A stretch of 64,000 bases of DNA, from NCBI GenBank assembly GCA_018292915.2, contig JACVVK020000034.1, forward strand, positions 287,001 to 351,000. The letters are read 5' to 3'. The position numbers and the translations under genes were made by a program. The DNA is from Batillaria attramentaria (taxonomy: Eukaryota; Mollusca; Gastropoda; Batillariidae). Numbering within the stretch: the first letter of the stretch is position 1; each line of letters opens with the position of its first letter. Shown here in pieces: positions 23,576 through 36,778 of the stretch. The notes below the pieces were generated by a model. That model had not been told where the DNA came from and did not search any database. It saw only the letters and a program-made list of their open reading frames with translations.

Positions 23576-24249
23576 ACACACCACACACCACACACACACA
23601 CACACACGGAGCCACCACTTCAAGCCACTAGGTTCAAGGTTTGTCGTAGCACAGGGAAAACTCCCTCCCCTCCCCATTCTGTGAATTGGCATTCCTGCGG
23701 TGAAGAGATCTGAATCAGTGAATGGCTTGCGTTATTGCGTTATGCTGATCACGTACCAAAGAAGCCAAGCTGACCTGGCTCGGGACTGCACCCAAACTCA
23801 TGACTTGAGCACTGAGTTGACGTCGGTCAACACTGATCACTGCATGACAGTCAGAGCAGTCAGTCAACACTGACGCTGCACTGACAGGGCCGGTGTAGGA
23901 GGCAAAAAAGACTTCCAGGAAAAAAAAAAACACTGGGAGTATATTTTTCCTAGGAAAGAAACACTGCAGGAGTGTAATCTTCCTAGAAAAATAACACTCA
24001 CAGTGTTACTTTTATGGGGGAAAAAAACACTCCTGTAGTGGTTTTTTTTTTTTTTTCCCGCAGTGTTATTTTCCGACTACACCGGCTAACTACAGCGAAG
24101 GGCATGGCTGTTTACAGGCCCGTACTGTGAATTTTGGATCCGGAATAACTTGAATTTTTTGTTGTTGCCGGAATTACCTTCAGACTCCGGGTCGCCCAAC
24201 TAGTAATACATGTACTTTACGCCGGTCGGTTACACCACAACGGATACGG

Positions 24250-24377
24250 GAGCTGGGCTCTCGTAGAATGTTGACCCGATTCGAATCAAGTTGCGGCTGG
24301 TCAGCAGTGCGTTTTCTCCTCACTCGTTGCCCTGCCTTTGATATCACCGTTGTGTGGTGGAGTAGGACATTAAACCC
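24250..24377 (+). mobile_element. SINE-A fragment, diverged
   Basis: Box-B-like CCCGATTCGAATCAAG followed by TTGCCCTGCCTTTGATATCACC and TGTGGTGGAGTAGGAC; the 5' head is degraded. Confidence 0.65.
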
Positions 24378-24616
24378 CTAACCAATCAACAGACCAACCA
24401 CCCAGCCACAAGGTAGATCGAAGTCAGTCTCTCTCGCTGAAGCAAAAAAAAAAATGCCAGACATGGCCGAGTCACAGTCGCTGTCGACCTTACAATAAAC
24501 ATTCAGCTGACGACTGGAACCTTTCGTTGTGAAGGCAACTTCCGGGGGTCACCCAGTCACGGCATGACTCGCTGTATGTACTGTCCAGCTTATACTCCGG
24601 GGGTCTTCCCGGATAT

Positions 24617-24745
24617 ACCCTTGGACTTCTAATGCTCTGGTCGTGAGTTCGTATCCCGACTGGGGCCAAATATTTGTGCTGGCTTTTTCATCGTTGCCCC
24701 GTCTTTGATATCACCCGTATGTGGTGGAAAAGGACGCTAAAACCC
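24617..24745 (+). mobile_element. SINE-A copy, 5'-truncated
   Basis: Begins inside the tRNA head at CTTGGACTTCTAATGCTC and runs through the body to GTGGTGGAAAAGGACGCTAAA. Confidence 0.85.
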
Positions 24746-24832
24746 AAACAACCACCCACCCACCGGGACATACCCCCTCCAGTATAAGCAAGACATATTC
24801 AGCCCTCACAAGCAAGATTTATAAAGGGCATC

Positions 24833-25045
24833 TGGTCGTGTACATACGCGGCACGCACAAAGATCAAGTGTGCACGCTAAAAATCCCACGTCCATCTTTC
24901 GAAGATGAGTAGGCTGTGGCCGCTGGCGTGGAAAAACAGGAATACTGTCACACGCACCAGAGTAAATACTAGAAGCAGGGTGAAGGTTTGCATTTCAGAA
25001 GAGATGAATGTGTGCGCCATACCATACCATACTATACCATACCAA
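24833..25045 (+). mobile_element. SINE-D copy, shorter variant
   Basis: Retains CGTCCATCTTTCGAAGATGA and the ACCAT pentamer tail but lacks the central block. Confidence 0.75.
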
Positions 25046-25878
25046 GATTTACTCTCGTTGGAAACACTGCACTAAAGAAACGAACTAGAGGGAGTACTAT
25101 ATGCAGTTTTAAAGCGGGGATTGCCCCGGCTGCTAGTTTGCAGCTACTGGGGAGTACACTGATCACGTGTTTTACACCGGTTTACCGTTTATTCACTAAG
25201 GTGGGCAGTGGATTGTTCAGTTGTTCTTACACTCTTCTTTTACGACAAAAACTACTACATATCAGTTTCACCATTTGCATAGCGGCCTAGGCCAAACATA
25301 CAAAAGTGCAAATATTTACCTGTCCCAGTTACGTTCTTTGGCAAGTTGAACGGAGTGTCTGTCGTCAGTGATCGGTCACTCGGCTGTGGAGTCGCTCCCT
25401 ACGCAGCAGTCACCTCTTTTAAGGTTGGGCGGATGATCGTTAATCAGTCCTTTCAGCGCTAAGCAGTCGGCAACCCTGTTAAAACTGGACTGTACTACTG
25501 ATTGTTGAAATCCTCCTCAGTTCAGTTTGAGGCCGGTCAGCGCTAAGCAGTCACCTCTCACCTCAGGCTCCGTACGGTTTGCCGGTCAGGCCGCAGTACA
25601 CTGACAACGCTGTGGAAAACTCTTCATTGGATCCGTGCACCAGAATCAGACACTTGGGACACAGTATAGCATGTGAAAGCATTGTGGTGACGCTGGTTGG
25701 CGTTTATATTGTTCTAAAACCCCACTTCTTTCAGTCAGCCTTCTCTCCCTCTCAGTGAATTGCTGCGAAATGGTCTTTGTTGCTTGCGCAACTCTATCCG
25801 TCTGCCGGTAAATACTCATCCCCCTCCCCCCCCCCCAGCTCATTTTATTCGAGATCCCAGCTGTGTGTTATGAAAGTG

Positions 25879-25958
<80 letters not shown>

Positions 25959-25959
25959 C

Positions 25960-26031
<72 letters not shown>
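25879..26031. repeat. Long (GT)n microsatellite
   Basis: About 150 bases of GT interrupted once by ATCTCC near 25957. Long apparent reading frames across it on both strands are artefacts. Confidence 0.97.
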
Positions 26032-26034
<3 letters not shown>

Positions 26035-26110
26035 GTAATTGTAGAGCGCTCTGAGCCAGCGTCTGCTGGGATACTGCGCTATATAAAAGCAACTTATTAT
26101 CATTATTAGT
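26031..26110 (+). mobile_element. LINE 3' terminal fragment
   Basis: GTAGAGCGCTCTGAGCCAGC, then GCGCTATATAAAAGCAACTT and a TTATCATTATT tail: a typical short 3' end of an RTE/BovB-type or related non-LTR element. No coding sequence. Confidence 0.55.
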
Positions 26111-27900
26111 ACGTACGTATATGAGGCGTGCCGCGTGCTGTCTGAGCAGACGACACTGCCAACTAGACAGCGCTGACTGATTGGTGGCTTTTTTTTTTTA
26201 GCGACTTTGTCGATGGGCGTGTAGTAAAGGTATGGAAGGGGCGTTAGGCCAAAGAAAGTCGTATTTTTCAGTGTACAGTTTAAAGCCGCAAAGTCACGAA
26301 AATGGTCGCTGTCACGGTGGCCAAAACGAGCATCTGCTCATTTGGAAAACAGCATTAGAGCTCTTTAAACGGCGGTTTTCTCCCTCCGAGAAGTCACTAT
26401 GCAACACGGAGACGAAGTTGAACGGTACAACTAGTGACTGTCCAATCTTTCCACTGTGGTACATGTGCATATACACATGCAGCTGAATTGCCTGTGTCTC
26501 TTTTACTGACGACAATTTTTTTTCCTTCTTTTCTTTTCTTACACAGCGGACAGATGTCGACCCAGCTGGCGCACTGGCAGCCGGCAACGTCAGTTTGTTA
26601 AATTATAAACTGTAAATCCTTTCATTTCATTAGCTATGTCATGCACCTGCACCACTGTATCCGCACAGAGGAGACAAAAAACAGTTACAATGGCCTCGGC
26701 TAGCTGGACTTGGAGAGCTGTATAAAATGAGGTCATCGTGACCGTGGCCAATAAAGAAAATTAATGAGGTCACGGCGGCCATCACTTCACGTAACCGGCG
26801 GCCGCCCAGTATTAACGCTGCCGGGTGTGCGCCATTTTAGTTTTAATTTGAGATTTGGTTTGAATTAGGGTTTTGACTTTTTTGTAATCATTAATTTTAT
26901 GTTCATTTTATCGTAATGTGTGCATTTTCCTTTTTATTAACGTCTAAACTAAACTACTTTCGGCTGTTTTGTTCACGCCTCACCGACTTCAGCCGATCAA
27001 GTTGAGGACACTATACAGGCTATTGTGGTAATGGCAGACTGATTCAGTCAGTTGTGCTCAAGGCCGGCCAAGACTGGACATTGCGAAATGGTGGAGTGTT
27101 CTCATGTCAACTATATGACACTGACCTGCTGGGTACACACTGGTCGAGTCAGTACTAAAGGCATGTGGTCAGTCTCTGTCGTGTTAACGTTAGTGGCTAT
27201 TGACTCAGTAACTGGAGACTGAGTGACGCCGTGGCCAGCCCGGCCGACGTCACGGTACGGCTTTATGGTCGGTCATGAATATCGTCAGCCAAGTTCAGTT
27301 AAAGGAGGCATCTCTGCTTTCGGAAAAGCCCATGTCCACTCTGCCCCATTTCTCAGCGAGTAATCTCAGTCCCGAGTGTCCGCTCAGCCGGTTTGCAGCC
27401 TGTAGTAAAGGCTAAGTACCATAGATGCAAATTTGGAGGAAAACGCTATAGTATTCCTCTTACGCATAAGGTTGCAGATGACACCCTAGAAATGAGTTAA
27501 AAATCCCCCCCCCCCATTCCCCCCATCCCCCCCCCCCCAAAAAAAAAAAAAAAAAAATCACAAAAATCAGGCAGCCATAGACCGACTCATGTGTAGAGTA
27601 AATTTCAATATTATAAATTCCAATATTCCGTTTTTTGGCAATGTTGGCAGCAACCACATACCCCCTCATTCCATGGTCGTCTGCCGGATCCTGTCAGTGC
27701 CAGCCGCGCATGAATACACATAGTCCACAAGGCAGGCTCATGTTTCCCTAATTTTACTATTACCTGGCATGAAACTTGTCACAGTTTACAAAGCCAACAA
27801 AAAGCACCAGACTGCCTTTTTTTTTTTTTAAACTCTGCACAGAAATTTTAAAAGGGGCAAAGATTTTCTTCCACATTTAGCGTAGTTCTTACTACAAAGC

Positions 27901-28214
27901 TGTTGTATTTTTCTCCTGCTATGTCGCTCTCTCGGTGCACTCGCAGAGAAGACACGGGATACAACAGGCTGGAACTCCAATACTTTATTAACAGAAGATG
28001 CGCAAGAACAAACTCATGAAAGAGGAAGAACCCAGAACGCTGTGCAGTGCTGCTTATATACTAACAGGTCAGATCTAGAACATTCTGTAACATACTGGCA
28101 AGTACGGAATCGTTCCAAGGTTACGTAATCTACTGACGCTACTGCACTCGCATGTTCTGGGATGGTCTAGAAATTTCCATCGAAATGCAGTGACTTTTCG
28201 CGATCTCTACAACA
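27901..28214 (-). mobile_element. Solo LTR, copy 1 (314 bp)
   Basis: Ends TGTTG...CAACA, flanked by the perfect 5-bp duplication AAAGC (27896-27900, 28215-28219). On the minus strand it has a TATATAAGCAGC box and, about 80 bases downstream, an AATAAA signal, the order expected of an LTR promoter/R region. No internal retroelement sequence flanks it. Confidence 0.88.
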
Positions 28215-29405
28215 AAAGCTATTACTGGTCTGTGACGAAAGCCGCGGTTCAGTTTGTGCAAGAGGAGTAAACAGTGACCACAGGGAGGGCGGGGGGGGGG
28301 GGGGGGAGGATAATCAAGATGGACAACCTTTTCCCCGTTGCTATAGATGGAATCTTCAAAAGTTTCGACGACTGACTGCTCTCATTAAAAGCCGTTACTT
28401 TACTACGTGGCCGTTATACGCGCAGCACATCTTTACATTATCAGTAAGTACAAAAATGTGTCCGCCGGAGTGTTTTTTTTTTTTTTTTTTTAACTACTTT
28501 ATTATCCCTTTCGGGAAATTAGGGCTGCTTCCCAATAATAACAAATAAAACTTACACTAATAGAAACCCGAGTCATGCACACAAGTTCAGCTGATCAGTC
28601 TAACCACGGTCCTACTAATTACCGAAAACAACGAAACGACCGAAAACAACTCTTAACACGGATAGAACGCGGTTCAAACATAGAAATAACAACACACAAA
28701 CATGATTAAAGGTGGAAAAAAAAAGTGGCCTTAAAAAAGCTAAAAGAAAAAAAGAGGTGATATTGCAGAAAATAACCAGTCCGGACCAGAGTCGCTTCCC
28801 TTGGGAGGCAGGTTCATTTCGTCCTGTTCTCTTGGAGTGAATAAGTACTTTTTTCCTTTAAACTAGTTTAATGCCTCTTTTTTCCACCTTTAATCATGTT
28901 TGTGTGTTGTTATTTCTATGTTTTAGGTGCGTTCTACCCGTATTAAGAGTTGTTTTCGGTTGTTTTCGGTCGTTTTCGGTTGTTTTCGGTAATTAGTAGG
29001 ACCCGTCTAACCAGTCAGTTTCACACGCCGGCACACACGCAAACAGACATACATCCGTATAAGTGTTTAATTGATCAATTAATTAATTAACTTCTCTATT
29101 TAATTCAGTTAATTCCCTGAATTCTTTTTCTCGAGAGGCCGTCGGCACCAGCAAAGACCCGGCTGGTCTGCGCTGCACAACAGGCAACTCGATTTCGTAG
29201 GCCTGGCAAAGAGGCTAAACAAAACCTGGCGAGGAGGCTAAACAAAGTCGCAAAAAGCGTCTTTGTCCAGCAGCTGCAACTTGCTTGTTTTGAAGCTTTC
29301 TTGATAGCTCTGAGGACTGCAGACAAAGTTATTTACTTTTGTATCCTCCACTTTGCATTTTTGTCACATTATTATTATTTGCGACATTACTTATGTTTTG
29401 ACAAG

Positions 29406-29466
29406 ATGGCGGCCATCAAACCCATCGTCTTGTTTGTATGCATTTTCATAATCGTCGCTGTGTGTG
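29406..29466 (+). CDS. Shisa-like exon 1 (signal peptide)
   Basis: ATG in a CAAGATGG context; encodes MAAIKPIVLFVCIFIIVAVC, an almost pure signal peptide. Donor gtaagt, phase 1. Confidence 0.85.
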
Positions 29467-31071
29467 GTAAGTGTACAATTCCTTTACACTGTAAGAAAAG
29501 CAGTGGCGATGTCGCACTCTCAAAGATTTTTGTTGTACGGTTGTCAGTTTACTTTTCCGAGCTTGGCAATCTCGGTATGTTGCTGCCGTTTGGTTGCTAA
29601 CCTTTGCTTGGTTGTGGGATGCGCAGAAACGATCAATACTTAACTGTCCGACTGATATTCTCTGTAGGTATGGTAATCAGCAGGCAGGTCATTCCGCCAT
29701 GATTCATGTAACAGATAAACCAGTGATGCTGAGTAACAAAAATCTCCATTATCCAGCCGTGCTGGACACAACAAAGTTACATGGCCAGCGAATTACTTTG
29801 TAATTTTTGGTCTACCCCGTGATCCATTCAAATCAAAAGTCAGCTGCTTTGAATTTGTGATTTGAATACGTGATGTTGTGTATAACCAACAGTAGATATA
29901 TATTCTAGTTAGTTAGAGCTTAACGTTTCTGCCACAAGAGTGATTGGAGATAAAACTAATGGGCATGTTACGGGGGCAGCGGACACCGACCCTAACTGAA
30001 CAGTGCAGCTAGCTGGTCACAGTTCAATCTAGTGAGACTGCCATGTCAGCCGCTTTTGAAGTATCCGTGACTGCGATGGACAAGTTACACAAACAGGTCT
30101 AGTTTGCACAGCCAGAGGAAGTGGGCAATGTTTTGAATAGTGCTGGGTACCGGTACAGAGGACCGTACCGGTTTTTTACCGGTATTTTTGCATCGTACCG
30201 GTTTTTTGTACCCGTGTACCGTGCTGACCAATCCTGACGATAACACATGCACTTTAGCAGTTGACAATGACGCATGAGGTTGCGCAGTATCAGTGAATCC
30301 AAAAATGGGAGGATTTGTGGAGTGCAAAACGAGAAGAGAGAGAGAGAGAGAGATGATGATGATGATGAAGATGATGAAACTTTATTTTCCAACGGTTAAA
30401 GTTTTGACAGAGAAGATCGTCAATTTACAAACTTGCCGTTGCAACACACTACTAAAACACATCTAGCAAAGAAAATTAAAACATTGAGATCAAATATTTA
30501 CAGGTGACTCTCTCTCTCTCTCTCAAGCACTCATCAAGTTAGCAAGTTTCAGCGTGGACTAATACATACATGTACATGTCTATATGCATTTACATTTGAA
30601 ATTTTGAAAGAGCATGATACTACATATCAGAAACCTCGAACAGTGAGGTAATGGGTGTCCCTCAGTTTTAGTATGTGCTTTCGAGCTACATGAGGTTTGC
30701 AAGGTACCGCGTAAGCAACTGCTCAAATGTTTGCAGCGAATGGACCGTTTTAATACATGATGGCAATGAATTCCAGAGAAAAGCTCCTGCGACATAGAGA
30801 CTAGTTTTAAACAAATCTATGCGAGGTAGGGGTAGGGGAAGAGTGTTATTCCTCGAAGTCCTCACACGCATATGGTCCAGTCCGACAAGAGATACTAAAT
30901 AAGGTGGAGCTGCATTATGGAGAATTTTATGCATGAACACACATTTGTTAAACATGAGCTGTTCTCGGAGACTAAGAATGTTCATCCGTTTCATTTTTTG
31001 TACAGTCGGAATAGGTCCAGGCATAACCATTTTTACCGCTCGTTTGTATAATGAATTCAGTCTGTTGAAAT

Positions 31072-31112
<41 letters not shown>

Positions 31113-34100
31113 TAAACTACACAACTGTTTTTTTTTTTCTTTTCTTTATTTTCAAAAAAAAAAAATAAAAAAAAATGAAGCAGTAACTTAACTAAGCTGG
31201 TCAATAAAAGCAGACAACACAGCAGGAGACACTGTAACACAGCAGAACCTAAACATGATACTGTTTTCATTGTTCAGTCCCAATTTTTCTTGAGAAAGAT
31301 CAGCCTGTCCACATGTTTAGGTTTCAGCGATGCCCTCTGTTGAGTTACAATGTCTCCTGCTGTGGAGAACACCCTCTCAGATGGCACACTTGTGGCTGGT
31401 ACTGCCAAGAGGGCAGTGGCCAGCATTGACAAGAACGGGAAGCGGAAGGAGTTGAGCTTCCACCAGTCGAGAGGAAGGGCATCATTTGGCAGCCTGGGCT
31501 CAGCTCTGTACGAAGCCACCTCAGAAGAACATATATATGGGCTTCGGGCTTCTTCCACTTGAACTATGACAGTTATGTCCCTTGCGGTACGTACCGGTAC
31601 AGTATTACCGGTTTGTACCGCCAGCTCTAGTTTTGAAGTAAGCACAATTTTTTACAGCCACCTAATCCTAGGGTAGGGGGTCAAACTCACACTGACAAAC
31701 TGTGACATCAGTGGATCAACCGCCAAAACCACAGGTGCTCCCATAGATCTAGAAGAAACAGCTATCATTGGAATGGCTGGTGGGAGTCATCTGTTGACTT
31801 CAAACAGGAGTGACAGCGAAAAGAGAATAGCTAAGAGACACAACTTCTGAAACCTACATTGATCTTTTTTTTTTTTTTTTTTTGCTTCCCCAACTCTTTT
31901 GCCAGTTCCAGTGGTATTCCTCCCAGGTAATGGGTGGAATTCATGGAGGGCTCGGGAGATGGGGCAATTCTTATTATGCATGGGGATGGAGATGAGGATG
32001 ATGGTAGGATGATGCTATGGAGGTCCGTGTGGCTTGGGACTGCGAGACAGGGCCACATTCCATGCTTCCTGTCATAAGCATCCCGGCACTAACCAGGCTC
32101 GGGAACTACGGCACCTGCGGTGTCGGCCGTGTAATCATCCACATCATAATTATTATGTGTCATACAGAGGGAAGCGCCCCCCAAAGTCGCACACATGAAG
32201 TGAGTGAATCTCGGCTGTGTGGCAGCAGCCTCCCCACTGGGCCCATAGCACACCCGCTGTGGGTAGGAGCTGACCTAGGTAGGGAAAATCCCGCTTGCCT
32301 TGGCTGGGACTCAAACCCGGGTCTCCCAGTCCATGGTCTGAAGTGCTAACTGCTACACTACGGGGGCCGGTCCACGTTGATCTTCATGTACCGACCCTTA
32401 TGTTTGCTGTATAACAAGTAGATTAATACCTGGTGCTGTGTTCCTGTGTCCCATATAAGAGAGAGAGAGATCCCCACTTGCACCTTCATACTGTGAATTT
32501 TTTTTTGTTTCTTTAAATAATTTTATTCTGTTTTTTTTTTTTCTGACAGTGTTGGAAACTGATGGTCGTCGTGGCGGCGTCGGATTTAGGCGTTCATACC
32601 GGAGCAGTCGGTCATACCGACGCAGCTACAGCAAACCATCTGGAAGCATCAGGAAGAGTAGTGGCATTTTCAACAGCAAAACTTTCAAATTAGCGTTGGC
32701 TGCTGGTACCATATATGGTGCTACACGCTACATGAGCAGTGCCCATTATCGCCGCTACCCAGATAGAGGTAAGAACTCATACTGAGTCCTCGGCAAAAAA
32801 AAAAAAAGAAAAAAAAAAAGGGAAAAAGAGAAAAAGGTTGCCCGTTTTTGCTACTTTCCCAGTTGATTCAACAATTGCTGAATGAAGAGGAGCAGCAGGG
32901 CTTTCATGTCAGACATGAACCGTGGACGATTCATTTGCGAATTCAGGGGTTAACATCTTTCACCTTTGGGCAGATTTCCATTTTTAGCTAAAAATATTCC
33001 CCTCCCCCCCCCCCCCCCAAAAAAAAAAACCCAAACAAACAAACAAACAAACAAAAAAACATAAACTAGAGGAGCAAAGCCTCCTTGGCTCACTTGTGAG
33101 ATGGGTCAAGGTCATTAAAAAGAGTTTGTTTCTAAAGCTCTTATCACTAGCTATCATGAAATAAGGTGTCTTGTGTTTATAGTTCCTAAGAAAACGGCAA
33201 ATGGCAACATAACAATTTTCCCAGGACAGCTTCTATGACCTTGACCTTGGGTCAAGGTCATTAAAATGAGATCTGTAAGTGAAGAGCTTATCAGTGACTA
33301 TCATTATGCCAAATTTGATAACTCTAATTTTTGTAGTTTCTGTACAAATGGTAATGTAAAATTTCACAACTGACAGCTGTAATGACCTTGACCTTGAGTC
33401 AAGGTCACTCAAATGGGTATGTCTGCATAGGTCTCTTTGCTGCCTATCATTGTGCCTTGCTGCTGTTTGTTGTTTCCAAGGAAATGCTAACGTTAAAGTC
33501 TCCACAAAACATCTTGAATGGCCTTGACCTTGACCCAAGGAAATTGAATACAAGCATGCCAGTACAGGTTATGCCAGTACAGGTTTTGTCAATGTCTATC
33601 ATGCCATGCAAAGTTTGATGCCTCTGGTACCCCTACATTCTGAGAAAATGGCAATTTTAAATTTCCAATTACACAGCTTTGACGACCTTGACCTTCAGTC
33701 CAGTCAAGGTCATTCAAAATAGTAAGTCTTGAAAGGTCTTGCTGCTGTTTATCAGCAAGCCAGGTTTGGTGCTTCTGATGTTTATTGTTTCTGAGAAAAT
33801 GCCAATGTTAAGGTTTTGGAAGGTTTTCCGCAAAACAGCTTGTATGGCCTTGACCTTGATTTAAAGTCACTTAATACAGGTATGTCAGTAAATGTGTTGT
33901 CAATGTCTATCATCATGCAAAGTGTGATGTCTCTGGCTTTTCTAGATTCTGAGAAAATGCCAATGTAAAATTTCCAAACAGACAGCTTTAGTGACCCTGA
34001 CCTTAGGTCAAGGTCAGTCATTATGGTTTGTTTTGAAAGGTCTTATGGCTGTCTAACAGCTTGCCAAGTTTGGTGCCTCTGCTGTTCATTGTTTCTGAGA

Positions 34101-36676
34101 AAATGCCAATGTTAAGGTTTTGGAAGGTTTTCTGCAAAACAGCTTGTATGGCCTTGACCTTGATTCAAAGTCACTTAATACAGGTATGACAGTAAAGGTG
34201 TTGTCACTATCCATGGCCATGCTAAGTTTGATGTCTCTGGCTTTTCTAAATTCTGAGAAAATGCCAATGTAAAATTTCCAAACAGACAGCTTTAGTGACC
34301 TTGACCTTAGGTCAAGGTCAGTCATTATAGTATGTTTTAAAAGGTCTTATGGCTGTCTATCAGCTTGCCAAGTTTGGTGCCTCTGCTGTTCATTGTTTCT
34401 GAGAAAATGCCAATGTTAAGGTTTTGGAAGGTTTTCCGCTAAACAGCTTGTATGGCCTTGACCTTGATTCAAAGTCACTTAATACAGGTATGTCAGTAAA
34501 GGTGTTGTCAATATCCATCGCCATGCTAAGTTTGATGTCTCTGGCTTTTCTAAATTCTGAGAAAATGCCAATGTAAAATTTCCAAACAGACAGCTTTAGT
34601 GACCTTGACCTTGGGTCAAGGTCAATGATTATAGTATGTTTTGAAAGGTCTTATGGCTGTCTATCAGCTTGCCAAGTTTGGTGCCTCTGCTGCTCATTGT
34701 TTCTGAGAAAATGCCTATGTTAAGGTTTACTGCGGACACACAGACAGACAGACAGACACACAGACAGACGACGGAGGGTTATTACATAGACTCACTTTGT
34801 TACACAAGTGAGCCAAAAAGAGTGTGTTTGCATCTCTGAAACATGTAAAATCATGCCAGAATGCACGAAACTGCACAAATTTTAGTCTTAAAAAAACAAC
34901 AACAAACAAACAAAAAATAAATTCTAGAAAAGGTGTTTCTTCCACTGAGGTACTTAATATCATGCAAAAATGCACCCAAATTGCACAGATTATAGTCTCA
35001 TTTAACAAAAACTCTGGGGGGAGCATGCCCCTGTACACTGCAAGTGTCTGCTTTGCAGAGCTGCAATACACTTTTCCTCTGTTACGATCATGGGCCATTT
35101 TGCCTGTGTCTGCGAAATATCCTATTACATGTACTTTTTTCCCTTCACGTATGTGATATTCATTCGGGCCGACCATCAGGGGTTCTCTCCGGATACTCCG
35201 GCTTTCTCCCCCTCTGCTTTGGAAATGTTAAGCCCACAAAATTTGAAAAAAAATTTATGCAATTCTAAATTCCGAAACTAAAACTGCTGAGCTGACCCTT
35301 TGCACCACGTGATTGTAATGTTCATGTCCAGTGTGTGAGAGAATGAGTGTGGTTCACATGAGCGTGCGTGTTGGGTTCAGCTCGCGGCGCTTTGAGCCAG
35401 TTAAAGAAATTGGGTAAAACGCCTACACAATACTCAGTTATTACTATTATCATTATGATTTTTGACGTTTTTGTGTCTTTCATTCTGTAAGCTACTGAGA
35501 GCTGTGAGCGTGAACTGTCAAAATTAAAACTTTATTTTGGGTGTGTTTCAGTACCACCCATCTGCACAAACAGGTTTGACGTCGCTCCTAGTGGGAGAGT
35601 GTACGGTTACTTCATTTGCCCCAGAGAGAGCGAGCCAGCAAACTACACCTGGTGTTGCGGACCTTCAAAACGGGAATTCTGCTGTGATGAGTACTATTAC
35701 GGGTAACACTGAAAGCTTGCATGCTTCACTGGACAGTGGTAGACAGGCATGTCTGTGTGCCTTGGAATTATGCAGGCATGAGTGTTTTAGCTGTTGGGCA
35801 GAATAACGCCGTGCCAATGTCTGCAGGTTCCCCCCCCCCCCCCCCCCCCCCCCCCCGGCCATTCTGCTGTCAAAGGGGGGAAAAAAGTTGGGATAAGCAG
35901 AGCAGTTTATCATTATCTCATATCATTTAAGTTAGACTTTTTTTGGTCCCATAGGCCAATTACTGACTGTTTTTTTTTTGTTTTTTTTTTATTAAAGAAA
36001 AAAGTTTGACAAGCAAGATCATTGTCCCCAGCCTGTTCGAGGCTGTACCTATCAGGCATGAGTTTCTTTTAGGCTGTTTTGCGGCATTCAGTTTCCGTGG
36101 TATTTCCACTGTTTTCTTTTGTTCTGCCATTCAGGCATGAGTGTTTGTGTAGCCCATAAGCCAATTTCTGCCCGAATTTTCACTTTTCAAAAAAAAAATT
36201 TCTTATTTTTTTAAACCATTGCATTTGTCTAGGAATTGACCAGCTCAGTCAGTGGCTTCACTTCCTAAGCTAACCCTGGCACAATATCATTGCGACATGA
36301 GGTTTTGCGGTAGTTTGTTTTCTCTTGATATAAGTTACTGTTTTGAAGCATGGAGTTCAGCACAATCGATGAAAAGTTTTCCCCATTGCAGTATGCCAGA
36401 CAAGCTTACTGAAGCTTTAATGTATTTTTCATAGGAGGCCGTCGAGATCACGATCTAGTTCCTCGTCACCTTTTGCCATTATTGGAGTGATCCTTCTGGT
36501 CATTGTGGTCATTGTGGCTGTGGTCTTCATCTGCAAGAAGAAGAGAGCTGGCCGTGGGGGGCAGATCTTTGGCAAGCGTCATCGTGAGTTGTGTGTTTGT
36601 GGCTGTCGTCGTAGTACGGAACGTGTAGTAGTAGTGATGGTTGTGGTGGTTTTGGTGGGTGTGATGTTTGTTTTGT

Positions 36677-36709
<33 letters not shown>

Positions 36710-36736
36710 CGTGTGTGTGTGTGTGTGTGTGTGTGT

Positions 36737-36778
<42 letters not shown>

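Larger units (their letters stand above)
19998..29405. other. 9.4 kb intergenic region
   Basis: Divergent spacer between the nicotinamidase-like gene (minus) and the Shisa-like gene (plus), so both promoters should lie here. It holds tandem duplications, microsatellites, repeat family E, SINE-A and SINE-D copies, a LINE tail at 26031-26110 and a solo LTR. No convincing exon or defined promoter motif was seen; reading frames between 20346 and 27669 are repeat translations or short and featureless. Confidence 0.6.

Noticed and set aside
25777..26109. Long reading frames of alternating Cys-Val or His-Thr (also at 39610-40224, 50058-50567, 53477-53878, 61627-62263, 63756-63992)
   Set aside because: These are translations of CA/GT dinucleotide tracts, open in several frames on both strands; no domain or splice support.
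30686..31270. 194-codon frame as a host gene
   Set aside because: Its C-terminal part is a LINE reverse-transcriptase end and its N-terminal part is low-complexity; it lies wholly within the hAT relic.
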